Both the position numbers and the translations under genes were made by a program. From the NCBI RefSeq assembly GCF_000833025.1, contig NZ_CP010817.1, positions 1,798,001 through 1,862,000 on the forward strand: 64,000 bases of DNA. Direction: 5' to 3'. Below the pieces are notes generated by a model. It had not been told where the DNA came from and searched no databases. It was given only the letters and a program-made list of their open reading frames with translations. Of this stretch, positions 18,852 through 27,860 are shown in pieces. The stretch's first letter is position 1; the number at the start of each line of letters is the position of its first letter. The DNA is from Myroides profundi (GTDB lineage Bacteria > Bacteroidota > Bacteroidia > Flavobacteriales > Flavobacteriaceae).

Positions 18852-21665
18852 TTACTTAAGTTTTTCTTTTAGGTACTTTCCTGTTAGTGAGGCTTTGTTT
18901 TTTACAATTTCCTCTGGTGTACCAAAAGCAACTAATTGCCCTCCATTTTCTCCTCCTTCAGGTCCAATATCTATAATATAATCAGCACATTTGATTAAAT
19001 CAAGGTTGTGCTCAATTACAATAATAGAATGCCCTTTTTCAATTAAAGCTTCAAATGACTTTAATAGCTTTTGAATATCGTGGAAGTGTAATCCTGTCGT
19101 TGGTTCATCAAAAACAAATAATACCTTATCTCTTGTTGTACCAGCTAATAAGAAAGAAGCAAGCTTGATTCGCTGTGCTTCTCCTCCTGATAGGGTAGAA
19201 GAAGACTGTCCTAACTGTACATAACCAAGTCCTACATCGTGTAGAGGTTGTAGTTTTTGTGCAATTTTAGTTTGTTTATGTTGTTGGAAGAACATTAAGG
19301 CATCGTCTATCGTCATGGTCAGTAAATCATCGATATTTTTACCTTCAAAATTGACTTCCAGTATTTCTTTTTTAAAGCGTTTACCATGACAAGTTTCACA
19401 TTCTAGGTGAACGTCTGCCATAAACTGCATTTCTACTGTAACAGTTCCTTCTCCTTTACAAGTCTCACATCTACCACCATCTACATTAAATGAGAAGTGC
19501 TTAGGTTGGTAGCCTCTTAGCTTTGACAATTGTTGTTTAGAGTATAAATCTCTAATATCATCATAGGCTTTAATATAGGTTACAGGGTTAGATCTAGAAC
19601 TTCTTCCGATCGGATTCTGATCTACATATTCTATTGATTTAATACCACCAAATTCTCCTTTCATCTCTGTAAACTGACCAGGTTTATCACTAAGTCCTGT
19701 TAGCTTTTTCTGTAGTGCAGGGAATAATATCTTTTTGACTAATGTACTTTTACCACTACCAGATACTCCTGTGATTACTGTTAGACAGTCTAGTGGAAAT
19801 GTAACGTCTATATTTTTTAGGTTGTTTTCTCTAGCGCCTACTATTTCGATAAAGTGCTTGTACCCTCTACGTTTTTTAGGAACAGCAATTTCAAGGGCTC
19901 CACTAAGGTATTTCCCTGTTAGAGAGTTTGCTTTTAAAATAGTGTCATAATCACCTTGAGCTACTAGTTGCCCTCCATAGCTACCAGCTTCAGGACCGAT
20001 GTCTATAATCTGATCAGCTGATTTCATGATATCTTCATCGTGTTCTACCACGATAACTGTATTCCCTAGTTGTTTAAGGTTATTCAATACATCGATTAAC
20101 TTCTCTGTATCCTTAGGGTGTAATCCTATACTAGGTTCGTCTAAGATATACATAGACCCTACTAAACTACTTCCTAATGAAGTGGCTAAGTTAATACGCT
20201 GAGATTCTCCTCCAGACAGTGTAGCAGAATTTCTATTTAATGTTAGGTAGTCAAGCCCTACATTACTTAGAAAGCCAAGTCTGTTGTTGATTTCGATTAA
20301 TAAACGTTGTGCTACTTTTGCTTCGTATTCATTCAGTTTTAAATCTTTAAAGAAGGTAATCAAATGTTTGATCGGTAGGTCTACCAGCTCGCTTACTGTT
20401 TTATTACCTACTTTTACATAACTCGCTTCTTTACGCAGTCTCTTTCCTTTACAAGTAGGACATTTTGTTTTTCCTCTATAACGAGATAAAAGAACGCGGT
20501 TCTGAATTTTATAGTTTTTTTCTTCTAATTCTCTAAAGAAATCATTTAATCCTGTGAATAATGAGTTTCCTTCCCATACTAATGCTTTTTGTTCTTCTGT
20601 TAGCTCAAAATAAGGTTTGTGAATTGGGAAGTCAAATTTATAAGCATTGTTAACCAATTGATCTCTATACCAGCCCATTGATTCTCCTCTCCAAGGGAAG
20701 ACAGCATTCTCATATATAGAAAGTCCTGTATTAGGAATAACTAATTCCTCATCAATACCAATGATATTACCATATCCGTCACAAGATGGACAAGCTCCAT
20801 AAGGATTATTAAAGCTAAATAAGTGAACATTAGGCTCAAGGAATACTTCTCCATCTAGGGCAAAGTTATTACTGAACTCTTTGCGCTTCTTATCTTTAAG
20901 ATCTTCGATATAACAATATCCTTTTCCTTCAAAGAAAGCTGTTTCTACAGAGTCTCCTAGACGGTTAAAGAAATCCTCATCATCACTTACTACGATACGG
21001 TCTACAACTAGATAAACCTGATTAGCATCTACTTGGTTAATGATGTCTTCTGTATTATCACTAATGTATTGGTCTAAACGCAAAGTCTCTCCATGCACTA
21101 ATATTCTAGCATATCCCTGCTGAAGTAGTACATTAAGATGCTCATAAAGCTCTCTGTCTTCTCCTAAATCAATAGGAGCAAGCAATAATAATTTGGCTCC
21201 AATAGCCAAGCTCTTAACATAGTCTAATACATCACTTACAGTATCTTTCTTAACTTCTTCTCCTGAGATAGGAGAAAATGTCTTTCCGATACGTGCGTAA
21301 AGTAATTTGATATAGTCATATATCTCAGTAGAGGTACCTACTGTAGAACGAGCATTGCTAGTATTTACTTTTTGTTCAATCGCAATCGCAGGAGCAATCC
21401 CTTTTATGTATTCTACTTTAGGTTTGTTAATACGTCCTAAGAATTGTCTAGCATAAGAAGATAAGCTCTCTACATATCGTCTTTGTCCTTCTGCATATAG
21501 GGTGTCAAAAGCTAAACTGGACTTACCAGAACCAGATAATCCTGTTATAACAACAAGATTATTACGAGGGATGACAACGTCTAAATCTTTTAGATTGTGT
21601 AGCTGAGCGCCCTTGATGATAATATTTTTTTTGGGATCTATATTGGAGAAATCTATTTTTTTCAT
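18852..21665 (-). CDS. uvrA: UvrABC excinuclease subunit A
   Basis: Damage-recognition ATPase of nucleotide excision repair; 937 residues, normal length. It is a tandem ABC protein: first Walker A GLSGSGKSSLAFDTLYAEG, second Walker A GVSGSGKSTLVKK, with signature loops LSGGESQRINLA and LSGGEAQRIKLA. Zinc-binding cysteine pairs are visible in CPSCDGYG, CPTCKGKR and CETCKGEG/CETCHGKR. No truncation. A TATCTTTG -7-like box on the minus strand (21689-21696) precedes the start codon. Confidence 0.97.
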   Translation of the reverse strand: MKKIDFSNIDPKKNIIIKGAQLHNLKDLDVVIPRNNLVVITGLSGSGKSSLAFDTLYAEGQRRYVESLSSYARQFLGRINKPKVEYIKGIAPAIAIEQKVNTSNARSTVGTSTEIYDYIKLLYARIGKTFSPISGEEVKKDTVSDVLDYVKSLAIGAKLLLLAPIDLGEDRELYEHLNVLLQQGYARILVHGETLRLDQYISDNTEDIINQVDANQVYLVVDRIVVSDDEDFFNRLGDSVETAFFEGKGYCYIEDLKDKKRKEFSNNFALDGEVFLEPNVHLFSFNNPYGACPSCDGYGNIIGIDEELVIPNTGLSIYENAVFPWRGESMGWYRDQLVNNAYKFDFPIHKPYFELTEEQKALVWEGNSLFTGLNDFFRELEEKNYKIQNRVLLSRYRGKTKCPTCKGKRLRKEASYVKVGNKTVSELVDLPIKHLITFFKDLKLNEYEAKVAQRLLIEINNRLGFLSNVGLDYLTLNRNSATLSGGESQRINLATSLGSSLVGSMYILDEPSIGLHPKDTEKLIDVLNNLKQLGNTVIVVEHDEDIMKSADQIIDIGPEAGSYGGQLVAQGDYDTILKANSLTGKYLSGALEIAVPKKRRGYKHFIEIVGARENNLKNIDVTFPLDCLTVITGVSGSGKSTLVKKILFPALQKKLTGLSDKPGQFTEMKGEFGGIKSIEYVDQNPIGRSSRSNPVTYIKAYDDIRDLYSKQQLSKLRGYQPKHFSFNVDGGRCETCKGEGTVTVEMQFMADVHLECETCHGKRFKKEILEVNFEGKNIDDLLTMTIDDALMFFQQHKQTKIAQKLQPLHDVGLGYVQLGQSSSTLSGGEAQRIKLASFLLAGTTRDKVLFVFDEPTTGLHFHDIQKLLKSFEALIEKGHSIIVIEHNLDLIKCADYIIDIGPEGGENGGQLVAFGTPEEIVKNKASLTGKYLKEKLK

Positions 21666-22382
21666 GTAGCCTATAAAGGTTTAATAAACAAAGATAATGC
21701 TTTCTTTAATTCCTCTAAAACTCTACAAGGTATAATCTTGTGCAAAAAGCTGAATCTGCTATAATATTTCGCATTGCCATCTGGTATACAGAGTGGGATA
21801 GAAGAACGATTCGATGTCGAAATATAGAAAGAATGAAATAATGGATGTAGTAGAAAGTTAAAAAATGGAACAAATAGGAGTAAAAGAGAGTATGTTGTTT
21901 AGAGATAAAGTCAGTGATGGCCTGATGTTACATCTGTTTTAGTTCTGTGGTTACTCTATTTTATTTTCGAGTTGTTCCCAAAAAGTCGCTTCTAGGGCAT
22001 CTCTAGGAAACAAGACAGAAGCTAGATTACAATCAGATAGGAATAAGAATGAAATAGTATTAATGAGCAAAAGGAAGTTAGTTCTCCAAAAATATACAGG
22101 TTATGTCGTTAGATATAATTGTGTTTTTTACATCTATTCATGCCTAATATTGTGATTATTTCATTTAGATAAATTTAAGATATGTGAATTTTATTGTTTT
22201 CCGGCTAAATGATGAGATATGATAACGTTTGTTGATTGAGGTTCTAAAAAAAACTTTTATTTTTTATTTATTTTAACAAATATAATTTTATATATTTGTC
22301 CCGTTAAACGATAAAAATCAAAGCCTATAATACAAAATTACTTTATAAAAATCTATTTACAGTTTTAAAAAAGAAATTAGGT
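21666..22382. promoter_or_regulatory. 717-bp gene-free region with a probable promoter for the sigma factor gene
   Basis: I see no convincing reading frame here. A TATATTTG box at 22291-22298 matches the -7 consensus and lies about 85 bp before the sigma factor start; a clear -33 TTG is not visible. The rest is plain AT-rich spacer. Confidence 0.35.
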
Positions 22383-22970
22383 ATGGTATATATAAATATG
22401 CCTGATGCAGCCCTTGTAACATTATATATTGCAGGTGGTGAAGAGGCGTTAGAGGTTTTGATCAAAAGACACCAGTCTAAGATCTATGGTTTTATCTTTT
22501 CTAAAGTATCAGATGCTGAGTTAGCAAATGACATTTTCCAAGATACATTCATAAAAGTAATTAATACTCTTAAATCGGGTAGATATAATGAAGAAGGTAA
22601 GTTTCTACCTTGGGTTATCCGTATTGCTCATAATTTAGTAATGGATCACTACCGAAGAGAGAAGCGTGTACAGTTTCAGTATGATTCTGAGGAATTGCCT
22701 ATCTTCTCTTTTCTAAAAGATGATTCTAATACAATAGAAGGAGATATTATCCAACAGCAGATAGAGTCAGATCTACATTTATTGTTAAAAGAACTACCAG
22801 AAGATCAACGTCAAGTGATCACGATGCGTATGTATCAAGATTTGAGTTTCAAGGAGATAGCTGAATTAACGGATGTAAGCATTAATACTGCTCTAGGGAG
22901 AATGCGATATGCATTGCTTAATTTAAGAAAATTAATTGACGAAAAAAATATTATTTTGACAGAGATATAA
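22383..22970 (+). CDS. ECF-type RNA polymerase sigma factor
   Basis: 195 residues with sigma region 2 (ALEVLIKRHQSKIYGFIFSKVSDAELANDIFQDTFIKV, and WVIRIAHNLVMDHYRR) and region 4 (LPEDQRQVITMRMYQDLSFKEIAELTDVSINTALGRMRYALLNL). No anti-sigma gene follows; instead a 49-residue reading frame begins 52 bp downstream. In Flavobacteria such stand-alone sigma factors are common. ATG 22383 is taken as start; ATG 22398 is also possible. Confidence 0.9.
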   Translation: MVYINMPDAALVTLYIAGGEEALEVLIKRHQSKIYGFIFSKVSDAELANDIFQDTFIKVINTLKSGRYNEEGKFLPWVIRIAHNLVMDHYRREKRVQFQYDSEELPIFSFLKDDSNTIEGDIIQQQIESDLHLLLKELPEDQRQVITMRMYQDLSFKEIAELTDVSINTALGRMRYALLNLRKLIDEKNIILTEI

Positions 22971-23022
22971 TATGTGAAGTGTTTTGTCGTTAGTATTGTA
23001 TAAACAACAAAACGCGCCACAT

Positions 23023-23172
23023 ATGAAGAAAAATTACACAACGAAAACTAGTTCATTTAGTTTACCCAAAGAAGAGACCATTAAATTCCTTTTGAGTTAC
23101 TCTAAAGGATTGAGCCTAGTTAGGCTAAACGGGTTAATCAATAATCTATCGCTTTACTCGAAAGAGAATTAA
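23023..23172 (+). CDS. Small basic protein downstream of the sigma factor (49 aa)
   Basis: Begins MKKNYTTKTSSFSLPKEETIKFLLSYSKGL and ends SLYSKEN. No TM segment or cysteine. It lies in the same direction as the sigma factor gene and ends 3 bp before a strong terminator, so the two likely share a transcript. The phrase KEETIKFLLSYSKGL reads like a short amphipathic helix. Function unknown; it could modulate the sigma factor, but that is a guess from position only. Confidence 0.55.
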   Translation: MKKNYTTKTSSFSLPKEETIKFLLSYSKGLSLVRLNGLINNLSLYSKEN

Positions 23173-23173
23173 A

Positions 23174-23212
23174 AAAAAGAGGTTAAGTAATTTTACTTAA
23201 CCTCTTTTTTTG
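23174..23212 (+). terminator. Bidirectional intrinsic terminator
   Basis: Perfect 16-bp stem AAAAGAGGTTAAGTAA / TTACTTAACCTCTTTT with A and T tracts on both sides; it serves the sigma factor transcript and may also stop nth transcription. Confidence 0.9.
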
Positions 23213-23276
23213 CTTTGTGATGATCTTAGATTACTTCTCGATACTATCTTACACTGATGTGCTAGGATTAGCAGTA

Positions 23277-23939
23277 TTATTTCTTTTCTTTCTTCTTATA
23301 GTATTCATTGATTACAGTCTTTCTACCTATCACACTTGTTATAATATCTATTTCTAGATTCCAACCACGTGCAGGAGAGTACTGTCTACCATACCATACG
23401 AGTTGTAAGTGTAGTAGGTTCCATTTGTTCTCTGGGAATAAGCGTTTAGCATCTCTTTCAGTCTGTTCTACACTTTTTCCATTAGAGAAATTCCAACGAT
23501 ACATTAATCTATGAATATGGGTATCTACTGGGAAAGCAGGTACTCCAAATGCTTGAGACATAACAACACTAGCTGTCTTATGACCTACGGCAGGTAGTTC
23601 TTCTAATGCAGCCATATCTTGAGGGACTTCTCCGTTATATTTATCAATTAAGATATGTGATAACCCATAAATACCTTTAGATTTCATAGGAGATAACCCA
23701 CAAGGTCTGATGATATCTTGTATTTCTTCTACTGTCATTTTGACCATATCATACGGATTATCAGCCTTAGCAAATAGTAGTGGGGTAATCTTATTTACGC
23801 GTTCATCTGTACACTGTGCAGATAGAAGTACAGCGATAAGAAGGGTATAAGGGTCTTTATGGTCTAATGGAATAGGAACTTCTGGATAAAGAGCGTCCAA
23901 TGTTTCCATAGCGAATTTTACTTTTTCACTCTTAGTCAT
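23277..23939 (-). CDS. nth: Endonuclease III-like DNA glycosylase lacking Fe-S cysteines
   Basis: Bifunctional base-excision glycosylase/AP lyase of the HhH-GPD family, 220 residues. The helix-hairpin-helix LPAVGHKTASVV contains the catalytic Lys and PAFPVDTHIHRLMYRW contains the catalytic Asp. The C-terminus, where the 4Fe-4S cluster normally sits, reads YGRQYSPARGWNLEIDIITS, and no cysteine occurs there. Related flavobacterial Nth proteins have, as I recall, a YCPARGHNP...CPIC type sequence at this place, so three cluster cysteines seem replaced by Ser, Asp and Thr. The only cysteines left (SAQCTDE, IRPCGLS) are not cluster ligands. The fold and active site look intact. Confidence 0.9.
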   Translation of the reverse strand: MTKSEKVKFAMETLDALYPEVPIPLDHKDPYTLLIAVLLSAQCTDERVNKITPLLFAKADNPYDMVKMTVEEIQDIIRPCGLSPMKSKGIYGLSHILIDKYNGEVPQDMAALEELPAVGHKTASVVMSQAFGVPAFPVDTHIHRLMYRWNFSNGKSVEQTERDAKRLFPENKWNLLHLQLVWYGRQYSPARGWNLEIDIITSVIGRKTVINEYYKKKEKK

Positions 23940-24202
23940 AGTCTTTCTGTTTTTTATTTAGGGCGAATATACTTAAAAAAATAAAGAGACTCTCGTAATC
24001 ATAATAGAGTTTCTTTATTTAAGAATAGGAAGGAGAGACATGGTATGGTGTTAGGCTAACAGTGGTTTGATACTCTATATAGAGGTTGATGTACTTAACT
24101 TAAAAGAAGATGGAAAATTCTTATTTTCTTTTATTCTTGTTAAAGGGAGAAAATTATCGGATAATAACTGATATATTTATCCTTGCAAAATAAAATTAAG
24201 AA

Positions 24203-25603
24203 ATGAAGAGATTAAGTATTTCCATAGCGATGTGTTTATTGATGAGTTTTGGTTCTTTCGCTCAAGAGAAAGAGTTTAAACCTTTAATAGATACTTTTGT
24301 AAAGGATTACAATACCAATGATTACGATGATATTTACAGTCACTTCGCACCATCTTTAAAAGAAGAGCTGCCTAGTGCTAAGGCTAAGTTATTCTTTGTA
24401 GAGATGAAAGAAAAACTTGGTAATATTAAGAATATGGAGTTCTATGGTTTAGATAATAATCAGTTAGCATTGTTTAAAACGGAGTTTGAGAATAATGAGG
24501 TTGCATTACTTAATCTAGCGATGAATGATACAGGGGAGGTAGTTGGATTTAGATTATTAGACATGCCTAAGCCTGTGGATGATTCATTCAAGAAGTTTAG
24601 TATAGAAGAAATTATCGCAAATGAAACGACTAATCTTCCTGATAAAGGACAGTATGCCATCGCTATTATCGATAATGATAAGGTAGAATACCACGGTTTT
24701 AAGAAAGTAGGAGATGGGGTGAAAATAGAGAACAATACAAATAGTAAGTTTTCTATGGCTAATCTAATGACGATATTTACTTCTACTGTATTAGCTGATG
24801 CTGTACTAGAGCAAGGTATAGATATGACTACTGATGTAAATAAGTATTATGACTTTAGTTTTAATAAGAATATTAAACTTCCCTTTATCGCTTTAGCTAA
24901 TCATTCTTCCTTAGTGCCTATGCTGCCTGAGATAAAGTCTAATGATCGAAAGGTAGAGGATGATTATTTGACTAATCTTACTAGTGCTCAACTAGAAGAT
25001 TATTTACAACATAATTTAGAAACAGATACGATAAGTGCAGAGAAGAGACAGAGCTTTTCTTTTCTTGGATATGCTATACTAGGTAATACCTTGAGTAAGG
25101 TGTATAATAAACCTTTTGATAAATTAGTTGAAGAGAAAGTATTCGCTAGGTATGGTATGAATCACTCGACAGTGTATATGCCTAAGAAGAAACGCGAAGT
25201 TGTAAAAGGAATTAATGTAAACCTTAAGGAAGTATATCCTATCAAAGTAGGTGCGCTATTACCTTCTAGTGGAGGGATCTCGACAGCAGCTGATTTGACG
25301 AAGTTTATTCAAGCGCAGTTTAATAGTGAAGATAAGGTACTACAGCTGACACAGAAGCCTACTCTTATTGTAAGTCCTAATTACTGGGTTAGTTTAGGGT
25401 GGAAGATAGGCTATCCTTTTGGTTCTGGAGAGCCTCTTTACTTTACAAGAGGTATAGATGCTGGATATTCTAACTATGTGGCTTTTGACCCAGTGAGAAA
25501 GAAAGGTCTAATCGTTCTTTCTAATAGCTCTTCTGAAGGAGCTCTTAATGGACTAGATTCTTTAAGTTATAAATTAGTCGTTAAGCTTTTTGAAGATAAA
25601 TAA
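24203..25603 (+). CDS. Secreted serine-beta-lactamase-fold protein, probably without catalytic activity
   Basis: 466 residues with a signal peptide (MKRLSISIAMCLLMSFGSFAQ). Residues 25-120 form a small DUF3887-like domain (FVKDYNTNDYDDIYSHFAPSL). Residues ~150-466 follow the class C beta-lactamase / penicillin-binding fold: FSMANLMTIFTS stands where FRIASVTKTFTA is usual, LANHSSLVP where LLTHTSGLP is usual, and FSFLGYAILGNTLSKVY where YSNLGYALLG is usual. Thus the SxxK Ser and Lys become Asn and Thr, and the YxN Tyr becomes Phe. The C-terminal FDPVRKKGLIVLSNSS block is normal. It is likely a binding or structural pseudoenzyme in the periplasm. Confidence 0.75.
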   Translation: MKRLSISIAMCLLMSFGSFAQEKEFKPLIDTFVKDYNTNDYDDIYSHFAPSLKEELPSAKAKLFFVEMKEKLGNIKNMEFYGLDNNQLALFKTEFENNEVALLNLAMNDTGEVVGFRLLDMPKPVDDSFKKFSIEEIIANETTNLPDKGQYAIAIIDNDKVEYHGFKKVGDGVKIENNTNSKFSMANLMTIFTSTVLADAVLEQGIDMTTDVNKYYDFSFNKNIKLPFIALANHSSLVPMLPEIKSNDRKVEDDYLTNLTSAQLEDYLQHNLETDTISAEKRQSFSFLGYAILGNTLSKVYNKPFDKLVEEKVFARYGMNHSTVYMPKKKREVVKGINVNLKEVYPIKVGALLPSSGGISTAADLTKFIQAQFNSEDKVLQLTQKPTLIVSPNYWVSLGWKIGYPFGSGEPLYFTRGIDAGYSNYVAFDPVRKKGLIVLSNSSSEGALNGLDSLSYKLVVKLFEDK

Positions 25604-25607
25604 TACT

Positions 25608-25633
25608 AAAACTCCTTAATAGGAGTTTTTTTG
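25608..25633 (+). terminator. Intrinsic terminator
   Basis: AAACTCCT / AGGAGTTT stem with a TAAT loop followed by T. Confidence 0.8.
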
Positions 25634-25755
25634 ATTTTAGAAGACAGCGAATCGGTTAGGGGAGTATAAGACTGATACTTAGTTTTTTATTCTACAGCTA
25701 TGCTATGAAGTAGGAGCCTCACTGAAAAAACTTTCAATTATTTTATCTCGAAAGT

Positions 25756-25785
25756 TTGGAGGTTTGGATATTTGTGCTACATTTG
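25756..25785 (+). promoter_or_regulatory. Promoter of tRNA-Ser
   Basis: TTG (25756-25758), 19-bp spacer, TACATTTG (25778-25785): an exact match to the Bacteroidetes vegetative promoter, ending 31 bp before the tRNA 5' end. Confidence 0.75.
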
Positions 25786-25816
25786 CACTCGCAATACGGA
25801 AGTAATGCAGACCACT

Positions 25817-25901
25817 GGAGAAATGGCAGAGTGGTCGAATGCGGCGGTCTTGAAAACCGTTGACTGTAACAGGTCCGGGGGTTCGAATCCCTCTTTCTCC
25901 G
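25817..25901 (+). tRNA. tRNA-Ser (anticodon UGA)
   Basis: The acceptor stem GGAGAAA (25817-25823) pairs with TTTCTCC (25894-25900). The anticodon arm GCGGT-CTTGAAA-ACCGT shows anticodon TGA. A long variable arm, as expected for serine tRNA, and the T loop GGTTCGAATCC are present. CCA is not encoded. The 3' end is the integration target: the last bases plus a few following ones recur at 48239 and 53111. The usual downstream hairpin terminator is missing directly after the gene and is found instead after the two distal copies. Confidence 0.97.
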
Positions 25902-25905
25902 CTGA
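25889..25905 (+). other. Attachment site attL (tRNA-Ser 3' end)
   Basis: CCCTCTTTCTCCGCTGA recurs exactly at 48239-48255 and, as a 16-bp match, at 53111-53126. It overlaps the T arm and acceptor stem of tRNA-Ser, as is usual for tyrosine-recombinase elements. Confidence 0.85.
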
Positions 25906-26175
25906 TTTATAAAAGACGACTTATTTAAAAGTTATCAAAAAAGCACAAAACCTATGATTCACAATGAGTTATAGGTTTTTTCTTTTTTAGGGGTATCGCA
26001 TTCTGTTCAAAAGTGCACCTAAAAAGACTCGGGATTCGGTGCACAAAAAAACAGGTAAGTGATGCGCACCTTCAAATTTAGTGAACCCTTACGCCAAATG
26101 GCGCCAGAGAGTTTTAAACTGTGATTTTGGAACGTTTTAATTCGACATTTATTAATATTTAAAAACAGTTGAATT
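25906..26175. promoter_or_regulatory. Left end of element A with GTGCACC repeats
   Basis: No gene. It contains GTGCACC (26013-26019), inverted GGTGCAC (26038-26044) and GCGCACC (26064-26070), followed by TGGCGCCA (around 26099-26106). Related GTGCACC pairs recur at the left end of the second element (48298-48315) and GTGCGCAC in the right end of element A. This placement suits arm-type binding sites for the integrase. Confidence 0.45.
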
Positions 26176-27495
26176 ATGTTAGAAAAACAGTTGTCAATTA
26201 ATTTCTTTCTCAAACCAACTAGAGAGAAAAGTGATTTTAGAGGTGTTTACCTTAGAATCACAGTAGATGGTATTCGCAAAGAGACTTCTCTTAGTCACAA
26301 ATGGGATATCAAAAGATGGAATCAAAAAGCAGGTCGTGCTAATGGCGCTAAAGAAGATGCTAAAACGCTAAACTACCTATTAGATACAATTGTATCAAAG
26401 ATTACCAAGTACAAATTAGAGCTCTTAAGCAATGAAGAACCTATTACTGCTACTGTACTTATGGATTATATTCAAGGCAAAGGAGCTAGTAAAGTCAAAG
26501 TTTTAGAAGAATTCCAAAAGCACAATGATGAAGTTTTTAAACTTGTCCCTAAAGAGTACGCAATTGGAACACATGAAAGATACGTAACAGCAAGATCACA
26601 CGTAGCTGAGTATATCCGTTATGTATATGGTAAAGAGGATATAGAGTTTAGAGAACTCAATTATGAGTTTGTAATTGGCTATGAACACTATTTAAAGACC
26701 GTTAGAGCGTGTTCTAATAACACAGCTATAAAGTACATCTCAAACTTCAAGAAGATTGTTTTACGGGCAGTTGCTAAGGGAATTATTGCTTCAAATCCTT
26801 TTGTACAATACAAACCTAAAAAGACTAAACTCAATAAAAAACCATTAAGCAAAGAAGAGCTATCAATTTTAGAAAACAAAGATTTTACCAATGAGAGATT
26901 AGCTACTGTAAGAGATGTGTTTGTTTTTCAGTGTTATACTGGTCTTGCCTACATCGATGTATTTCAGTTAAAGAAAAGTGATATTACAAAAGATGAAGAA
27001 GGTAATTTATGGATTAGAATCAACAGACAAAAAACAGACGCAAATATTACAATTCCTCTGCTTCCCAAAGCTATTGAAATAATGGAAAAACATAAAGATC
27101 ATCCTGCTTGTATTGGTAAAGATATTGTACTTCCAGTTCGCTCTAATCAAAAGATGAATGAGTATTTAAAAGAGATTGCTTCACTGTGTGAAATAAGCGA
27201 ATTAAATACGCATAAAGCAAGAAGGACTTTTGGAAGTACTGTAACTCTTGGTAACGGTGTACCTATTCACGTAGTAAAAGAAATGTTGGGGCATCACTCT
27301 GTTAAGCAGACTGAGGAATACGCTCTAACAGAAGAAGAGTCTATCAAAACTGAAATGCAGAAATTAAAAGGTAAGCTTGAAGTTAAAGCAAACAAACATA
27401 CCGATAGTTACACAGACCTACTCGAGAGTTTAAAAAATCTAAATCCTGATAAATTAGCTCAGCTAACTACCTTTATTAATCAGTTAAATGGATAA
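26176..27495 (+). CDS. int: Tyrosine site-specific integrase (IntDOT-like)
   Basis: 439 residues: an arm-binding N-terminal domain (about 1-100), a SAM-like core-binding domain (about 105-215) and a C-terminal catalytic domain. Catalytic residues seen are K286, H346 and R349 in HKARR, H373 in LGHH, and the nucleophile Y382 in TEEYALT. The first Arg position is Ala258 in YTGLAYIDV; lack of this Arg is a known trait of the Bacteroides IntDOT group. It lies 270 bp from attL in the direction away from the tRNA and is surely the recombinase of this island. A terminator-like hairpin follows. Confidence 0.93.
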   Translation: MLEKQLSINFFLKPTREKSDFRGVYLRITVDGIRKETSLSHKWDIKRWNQKAGRANGAKEDAKTLNYLLDTIVSKITKYKLELLSNEEPITATVLMDYIQGKGASKVKVLEEFQKHNDEVFKLVPKEYAIGTHERYVTARSHVAEYIRYVYGKEDIEFRELNYEFVIGYEHYLKTVRACSNNTAIKYISNFKKIVLRAVAKGIIASNPFVQYKPKKTKLNKKPLSKEELSILENKDFTNERLATVRDVFVFQCYTGLAYIDVFQLKKSDITKDEEGNLWIRINRQKTDANITIPLLPKAIEIMEKHKDHPACIGKDIVLPVRSNQKMNEYLKEIASLCEISELNTHKARRTFGSTVTLGNGVPIHVVKEMLGHHSVKQTEEYALTEEESIKTEMQKLKGKLEVKANKHTDSYTDLLESLKNLNPDKLAQLTTFINQLNG

Positions 27496-27499
27496 TAAA

Positions 27500-27570
27500 A
27501 ACTCCCTTGGATTCTCTACAATTTCTAATAATTCAACTGTGGTATTTGTAGTAAGGAATTTGAGGGAGTT
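27500..27570 (+). terminator. Long hairpin after the integrase gene
   Basis: AACTCCCT (27500-27507) pairs with AGGGAGTT (27563-27570), and inside it CTACAA pairs with TTGTAG. No long T run follows, so it may be a weak terminator or an RNA-stabilising structure. Confidence 0.5.
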
Positions 27571-27577
27571 AATTTTC

Positions 27578-27623
27578 AACCTTTTTAATGAGTAGAAGTT
27601 AACTTCTACTCATTAAAAAGGTT
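27578..27623. repeat. Perfect 46-bp palindrome at the end of the excisionase-like gene
   Basis: The two 23-bp halves (AACCTTTTTAATGAGTAGAA... and its exact reverse complement) meet without a spacer at 27600/27601. One half encodes the last residues NLFNE and the stop of the minus-strand gene at 27606. Confidence 0.9.
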
Positions 27624-27860
27624 CATAATATCTTTTCTGTTGTAATAATACGAGCCAAGTATTTTGCGACACTGCAATTTACCACTGATACGCAGTGTTT
27701 GTAGTGAAGCTGGTGAGATACTTAATAATTGCCTTGCTACTTTAGCCTTTACCCATTCAAGCGAACACTCTTTGCTTTGTTTAGCTAATAATTCTTTTAG
27801 CTCTCCAATGATTGTTTGAGCAAACAGTCTTAAATCGTCTTTTGTGATTTGATTTTCCAT
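27606..27860 (-). CDS. Excisionase-like helix-turn-helix protein
   Basis: 84 residues. The C-terminal half KAKVARQLLSISPASLQTLRISGKLQCRKILGSYYYNRKDIMNLF is a MerR/HTH_17-type winged helix, the fold of excisionases and directionality factors. The N-terminal half is a helix (FAQTIIGELKELLAKQS). It is convergent with the integrase. In Bacteroidetes elements small proteins of this type sit next to integrases and control excision or transcription; that role is inferred from fold and position. The gene ends inside a perfect palindrome. Confidence 0.75.
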   Translation of the reverse strand: MENQITKDDLRLFAQTIIGELKELLAKQSKECSLEWVKAKVARQLLSISPASLQTLRISGKLQCRKILGSYYYNRKDIMNLFNE

